Shown here: positions 58,297-64,000 of the stretch, in pieces
Position numbering within the stretch: the stretch's first letter is position 1
Layout of the letters: the number at the start of each line of letters is the position of its first letter
NCBI GenBank assembly: GCA_037903355.1
Contig: JBAJFE010000042.1
Coordinates: forward strand, 1,376,001 to 1,440,000
From: Trichuris trichiura
Lineage: Eukaryota > Nematoda > Enoplea > Trichinellida > Trichuridae
Length of the DNA stretch: 64,000 nt
Direction of reading: 5' to 3'
Made by a program: the position numbers and the translations under genes
The notes under the pieces: generated by a model
What the model was told of the DNA's origin: nothing
Databases searched by the model: none
The model's input: the letters and a program-made list of their open reading frames with translations, nothing else

Positions 58297-60873
58297 AAGG
58301 GAAGTTTCCTGCCTGTTTCCACATCCAGGAAGGGAAGTTTCCGGTGCACCTCCCAACCAAGCCGCTAAGCAGCTGGAACAGACGTCAATTAAGATCACAT
58401 TGACCAAAGGTAAACTAAACTTTCTCCTACAGTGCCGCGACGCCGGTCTCCTCCCTAATTCTTTTCGAATAAGCTGGAACCACTCTCAGCATCCTAGGGT
58501 TGAAAGAATTCTACGGTCAACGGGTTTCCTCTTGCTACGTTCGACCATCCGAGAACACCGCCAAACTCTGGCACATCTCAGAGTTCTATTACGAGATATC
58601 TCCTCTTCTCTCGAAGCGACATTAGATCGTCAGACTTTCTCCCTGCTACAATTCCATGCTCAAGAGGCTTGCACGGGTATCAGAATTGAACAGGAAAAAG
58701 TGTTATCGAGACAGTTGGAGAACCTCTACTGCAGCCAATCCTGGACCTTTACACGTTCCAGCAGACATAGGACGACGGTGGACACCGACCTGAACAAGGT
58801 CGTTGTAAACCTCAGTTCTACTAGCCTCACACCATTAGAAAGTAACGTCCTCTCCAAAGGACTCAACTTCGTTCCTACCCCTAACGACGTTGCCTTTCCT
58901 TGACGTCATAGCGTCAACAGAAATGAGCATAACTAGGACGGAACCAAGTAAGGCGGATGAGATTAAAGGCGTCATTTCGGGTTCATTGTGGCATATGGAC
59001 AGATTTGTAAAGCATAATCTCAACCGCGTTGAGAGGGACGTAGTTAATAAGCTAAAAAAGAGGGACGATCTAATTGTCACCAAGGCTGATAAAGGCAATG
59101 TAGTGGTGCTTTTGGACAAGACGCATTACGTTGACAAAATGTTGTCCTTATTAAACAGCACCATTCTTACACGCCCATTCAGTCAGATCCAACTCCACAG
59201 GCTAGGCTAGAGCTGAGGAACATCCTACAGTCCGTCGCAGAACTATCCAAGGAGAATACCATCACCTCCATCCGAAAAAGGTTGTACTTCAAGAGTAACA
59301 CCATGTGCCCTCAGCTATACGGCCTTCCAATGGTCCACAAACCTGGGGTACCTTTGAGACCAGTTGTGTGCAGTGTAAACAGCGTCACGTCGCAACTGTG
59401 TGTTTACCTCAAAGGTATCATCCAACCGTTGACCAGAGGAAGGGACTCTCACGTGACCAACCACAAGGACTTCTGCGCTTCCCTGCGCTCATACCACGTT
59501 TCTGAATCAGACTTCCTGGTAAGTTACGACGTGAAGGATCTCTTCACCTCCATTCCTATTTCACACACCCTCAACAGACTAGAAACCCTATTGAACAATG
59601 ACAACAGCTTGAGTGAGAGAACTAAGCTGTTTCCTTGTCAAATAGCTAAGTTAGTTTCGTTCTGTATGTGTGAAGGGAACTACTTCAGGTTTCAAGACAG
59701 CTTCTTCCGACAGAACGAGGGAGCACCAATGGGCAGTCCACTTTCTCCGGTCCTCGCAGAGTTGCTTATGGAGCACCTAGAGGAAATTGCCTTCGAAAGT
59801 TCTGACAACCATTGCACTCCCCGTCTGTTCAAGCGATATGTAGATGATATTTTTGCCATTGTTAAAGAAGGAGAGGAGTAAGCTCTTTTGAAACACCTGA
59901 ACTCGATCTTCCCGGGAAAATTTCCTTTACAATTGAAAGGGAAATAGGCAGGAAACTTCTCTTCCTGGATGTGTTGGTTCACCGAAATGCCACGTCTTTA
60001 AAGACAACAGTATATAGGAAACCAACGCATTCGGGCAGATACCTGCATTTCTCCTCACACCACCCCATGTCAGTAAAGAGGGGCATAGTGACAGGGATGG
60101 TGGACCGCGCCATCGCAATCTGTGATCCACAATTCCTGCGTTCTGAATTACACCACATTGCAACGACGTTGGAGAAAAATGGCTACCCCAAAACCTTCGT
60201 TTCCTCCACCATAGCGCGAAGGTTAAACCCAACCGACTTCTCCTCAACTACTGAGAGAGATCGTCTTCCAGTCCTCACCATTCCCTACTACGTCGGCCTG
60301 GGGGAACACTTGCAACGTCTGCGTCGCCAGTACGGCTTCCGCATTTTCTTCAAGTCTTTCCCCAACCTTCGTTCCTTAGTGCGCAACGATAAGATCAAGG
60401 TCCCATTCGAACAGAGACCAGGCGTCGTTTATGTGATTAATTGTGATTGCAACGCCTCCTACATAGGAGAAACGGGCAATACATTATTTGACAGATTTAA
60501 AGAACACATGAATGCGCTCAAGAGTTACTGATCCGCGGAAGATGAACTGAATGGAATACACAGGATACGTCGGGGACGCCCTAGAACCGTGCCCCCTTTA
60601 CAAGCCATGGAAAAAGCGAAGAACACCTCCGCGGTTGCTGAGCATTCCTCTCAATGTTCACGTGACTTGCACCGGTCCATCATTTGCCGCGAGAGCCATT
60701 TTCGCCTTAGGCAAATAAAGGAGTCCCTGTTCATTCGCAATAACATGTCCATTAACCGTGACAAAGGGGTGGAGGTCAGCTCGATATGGACATCTGTTAT
60801 CAGTAAAACGGGATGTTGTTCCATACCGACTGGCGCCCCCTCAGTACCTATAAATACCTTAACATCGGAGTAA
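58297..60873 (+). pseudogene. PLE-2 polyprotein, broken by frameshifts and a stop
   Basis: The segments in order are an N-terminal helical region (to about 58900), ADKGNVVVLL (about 59080-59115), MCPQLYGLPMVHKPG, YDVKDLFTSIPI and GAPMGSPLSP. RYVDDIFA (catalytic Asp pair) ends just before a stop at 59879, and GIY-YIG nuclease with a Cys/His cluster follows to the stop at 60873. The frame changes near 58890, 59160-59210 and 59880, and a TGA interrupts at 60529-60531 where the inverted copy has CGA. The protein is dead as it stands. Confidence 0.85.
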
Positions 60874-60893
60874 AAGTACCATTACCACCATCG

Positions 60894-60922
60894 CTGACGA
60901 CGGGACAAGGTTAGTCCCGAAA
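60894..60922 (+). ncRNA. Hammerhead ribozyme-like core, PLE-2 right tail
   Basis: CTGACGA, a perfect GGGAC/GTCCC stem II with loop AAGGTTA, then GAAA. CGGAG at 60866-60870 is complementary to CTCCG at 60924-60928, giving a plausible stem III. It lies 20 bp after the ORF stop, in the position where PLE ribozymes are known to sit. Confidence 0.75.
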
Positions 60923-61072
60923 GCTCCGAACTGTTTAAGTACTTGTTCTGTATTTTTCCTTAATAATTGCTCATCCATCCGTTGGTAGGGCATTTGCTTC
61001 GGTTTAATTTCAGAACCCATCAACGGGCAAGAATACATACCGTATGAAGTAGAGATGAATAAACTTGAAATG

Positions 61073-64000
61073 CGAAATGTGCTGTAATAACATGCTACTA
61101 GGTGTTCTTTTAACGTTTAGGTGTTTTTCGAAGATCAACCATGAAACAACCAAGGCCCGTTAAAAGACACTTAGTCCTGTAAATATTTATCCTTATTTCA
61201 GAAATGTTTGAAAAAATGAACGAATTCTAACTTTAACTCATTTTGTTTGAGGCATTAATGCTGTTTGGTTACCAGTGCGTGCCTCATTAATGCCGTACGC
61301 ACCGTCACGTAGGATCATTCTTTATACTTTGCAAATTATAAGTTCACCTGTCTTCAAAGTCAGTCCGTACTGCATTGCGGAGAGAGAGGACGGCACAAGG
61401 ACACCTTCAGTGCACCTGTTAAAAAAATCTGATGCATTTGTAGTCCATACATTTCTTCATAGCAAATCTACCTAAACGTGCATGCACTATTAAAATGGGT
61501 GGAAAAAATTCAAGGAAAAGCAACAAATTTATTGAGAAATCTTCACAAAAATGAATGCTTAAAAACAGATGCCTTTTAACAAGACTGAATATTTTCATAC
61601 TGATCCTCTGTCATGGCTGCTTCTCGTTGTCGCAAAAGTCTGTAATAAAACTGCAAAACGGTCGACTAACTACTTGATGAGCAAATTGTTAGAGAATATG
61701 CGATTTTCTGCAAACGTTTCGAAGATTTCGTTTGGGCCGCTTCCTGTGCAGGCTATATCTTCGCAGTAGAACATAGAAAAAGATTTCTGCTCTGCTTCCA
61801 TCTTTCCCTTCTCCAGAAAAAAGACATTGTTCCACCCCACCCTGTTCAACGTCTGTCTGAAGTCTTTTTAACTGTCTTCTTTCAAGTCTTCGCTGATTGT
61901 TCTAGACCCTAGGGACCCATTTGAAAAACGTGAACTTTATTTTCTTTACCTTGTGGTTCAATCCTGAGAAGCTGTTAGGCCTATGCATTTTCCCCACGTA
62001 TACTCTCTTAAAATCCATATAACATGAGTTGAACTCATGAGCTGATGCTTTCGCAAGAGCTGTACTGATAGTATGATACATCACAACTGACATCAACGTT
62101 ACGACGGAGTACTGGGTGTAACGCTGCGAAAATTTTCAAGCAGTTAGAAGAACCATTTATCACCTGGGCTTTCAACATCCACTCCAGGCCAATTATGTTC
62201 CTCCCTGGTAGGAGATCTGCCAGCTTCTAAACTTGAAGCTCCTTCATGGGCTTGATTTCCTCTGAAGCTGCTTTCACCCATTACTGCTGAGATAGGTCGA
62301 CTACGCTGCTGGCTAGCTCTTTTATGCTGCGGAATTCCTTGCCACGGGCTAGCCGTCTTGGTGGCTGTCTTTTGGCTGTTCTCTGCTTGCTACATTTGGA
62401 TTTGTAGCCCAGATACTGCTGCCCAGGTTTCAGCTCAACTGCTAAGGGAGACTTTTGGAGAGAAAACGAATTCGCGACACAGAGACGAATTGGCAGTCAT
62501 CAGTGTGGAAGATAGCACCGTCGAGCCTGTTCAAGGTGCAGGATGAATCATAGCCAACTCTACCCTTCAACCATAAAACAGCATACTATTGTTTTCCATT
62601 TTCAGAATCGGTATCGCCTTCGGCGTGTCCCTTCTATCCTTTGATCAAGTAACAGTTATGGCAAAAGAACGTAGCTGCTTCACATGGAACTGTCAGGTTC
62701 AAGCAATGAACAGTCACGTATCCTGATAGCGCTACGCTGGGATTTTAGATCAAACAACTGTTGTTTCTGCGCTCTAGGATCAGTAAGCCTCCGGGTGAGG
62801 GACCATTCGCCGCCAGAACGCTTCATCGTCGAAGGACACAATGGACTCTGGAATGTGAAAACAAAAGACAGTAGCTCTTCTGCTAAAGGATGAATGGGCA
62901 GCTTAACTGAGGGGTATGGGTGGCGACTAAATGATCAGCGTCAAGACGTCTTGGCGGTCAGAAGTACATGTGAACTTGTTTAATCTATCGTTGAAGTCAG
63001 GATCTATCCTTCCTTCCATGTTGACATGAATGTTTGCGTGGATTTGAAAAGAAGACTTTGAGACGCTTATAGATGCGTCCTGAAACCTTGAATGCACTAA
63101 ACATTTAACCAGCATTCAAGTTTCTGTTGATGCCTATACGTTACCTGTTTACTGGGTGTTCATTCTTTAACTCCAGACAGTGAGCACTATCAATCATTAG
63201 CAAGCAGCGAGGCTTATGAGGCTTGATAAGGGATCAGACAGAAAAGTTTCATAGACAGAATGAAACTCAATGAAGAAGTTATTAAACAGCTGATATTTAA
63301 AGACGATGGATTGCAGCAAACAGAAAACGGAATACCAAAGAGACGCAAGTATCACAGTCCACTGCATACAATGAGTCGTTTACCCTATCAACACGTGACG
63401 TGCATCTCACTTCTTCAGCGCAGCTTTACATAACTGTACTAAGGTATACTGCTAGCTTTGGAAAAGTGCATGACACACTTAAAGATAAACACATTAGTGA
63501 GCTTGTGTCGCTTCTGAATTTTTAGTATACTCAGAACACCATGTAACTCAGAGATGCTGTAGATATGAGAGGCAAAGTGTTTTTAAAAAAGTCAGCAGCA
63601 CGATAGGTCTCGATTTATCTATCCGCACTTGGTGCACAGCTAGAGGCTTTATTGGGGTTTTGGTTTTCTGATAGGGGAACTATTAATTATGTATGAAGTG
63701 TTTGAGTTGTATGTACAATGGAGGAGAGAATGTGGTATGCTAATGAGATTTAAGTGCACATAAAATTTAGTTTTCTTATACTGCTTGCTACTGTTAAAAA
63801 AGCACAGAGGAATAAGGGGTTTAGCGTAATTAGGAACTTTCTTGATGGTTGCTTGAGTTTCTCACTTTTACCGTGAAGTTTGTTTTAAACCAAGGGCTAT
63901 TTCCCCTAAAGCTAACTGCAAAAGATGAATAAAACAATAACACTCAAGAAGCATGAATTTGTGGAACTGTTTTGAGCAGCAAGATTTTTGGACCATTCCC
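61073..64000. other. Spacer to the end of the window
   Basis: No confident gene. A 62-codon frame at 62358-62546 starts with a hydrophobic, signal-like segment and could be a first exon of a secreted protein, with weak support. The piece at 62640-62900 shares short words with 33330-33400 and may be a retroelement remnant. Confidence 0.4.
62358..62546 (+). CDS. Possible small secreted protein or first exon
   Basis: The first 17 residues after the ATG are hydrophobic (VAVFWLFSACYIWIC) and resemble a signal peptide, followed by a polar stretch to a stop. No homologue is recognised and no splice partner found. The call rests on composition only. Confidence 0.2.
   Translation: MVAVFWLFSACYIWICSPDTAAQVSAQLLRETFGEKTNSRHRDELAVISVEDSTVEPVQGAG

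Larger units (their letters stand above)
57162..61057 (+). mobile_element. Penelope-like element PLE-2 with inverted left arm and 15-bp target duplication
   Basis: It is flanked by AATAAACTTGAAATG at 57147-57161 and 61058-61072. The right part (about 58322-61057) is a plus-strand element body with tail. The left part (57162-58320) is an inverted copy of roughly 59938-61057 plus the first codons of the ORF (57162-57206). The insert therefore derives from a head-to-tail dimer with an inverted 5' end, a known habit of Penelope. A 22-bp direct duplication (58288-58309 and 58321-58342) marks the inversion junction. Confidence 0.85.

Overview
The window is nuclear DNA from a small invertebrate animal. 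Genes are split by GT-AG introns that are mostly 46-76 nt long, conserved animal proteins are encoded, and several transposon families are scattered between them. Very short introns, Penelope-like retroelements and ZBED5-type hAT relics would fit a nematode, perhaps of the Trichuris/Trichinella group. That placement is inference, not proven.

Layout: 1-2250 holds a palindrome and a 477-bp hAT-type MITE. SDHD (+) is at 2251-3048. An insulin-degrading-enzyme-like M16 metalloprotease (-) spans 11829-6988 in 13 exons, two of them joined by GC-AG introns. RFC4 (+, 12388-14681) is head-to-head with it. A chymotrypsin-fold serine protease (-) is split between about 19470 and 14739 by a 3.6-kb intron and converges on RFC4 with 57 bp between the stop codons. 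A 1843-residue Lys-rich repeat protein with an N-terminal membrane anchor (-) fills 31021-25364. A tRNA-Cys lies at 35223-35294. Between 36.4 and 41.3 kb there are a pogo-like MITE, a decayed gag, a possible solo LTR and a decayed hAT transposase. An unrecognised gene lies around 42.5-43.4 kb. A PEBP-family gene (-) is at 53088-52367. Two Penelope-like elements (PLE-1, PLE-2), each with target-site duplications, fill 53.9-61.1 kb.

The most striking signal is a dispersed set of hammerhead-ribozyme-like cores (CTGAnGA, a stem II hairpin, then GAAA). They occur at the tails of both PLEs and in long near-perfect inverted repeats at 18.4-18.7, 23.2-23.5, 35.3-35.9 and 45.5-45.9 kb, with decayed relatives at 47.4 and 51.5 kb. 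They look like tail-to-tail dimers of PLE ends, or a non-autonomous retrozyme-like family.

The host genes cover unrelated housekeeping roles (respiration, peptide turnover, DNA replication, signalling or lipid binding) and form no pathway. Exon boundaries were derived by hand from reading-frame phase, splice dinucleotides and recall of the protein families; none was checked against transcripts or databases.
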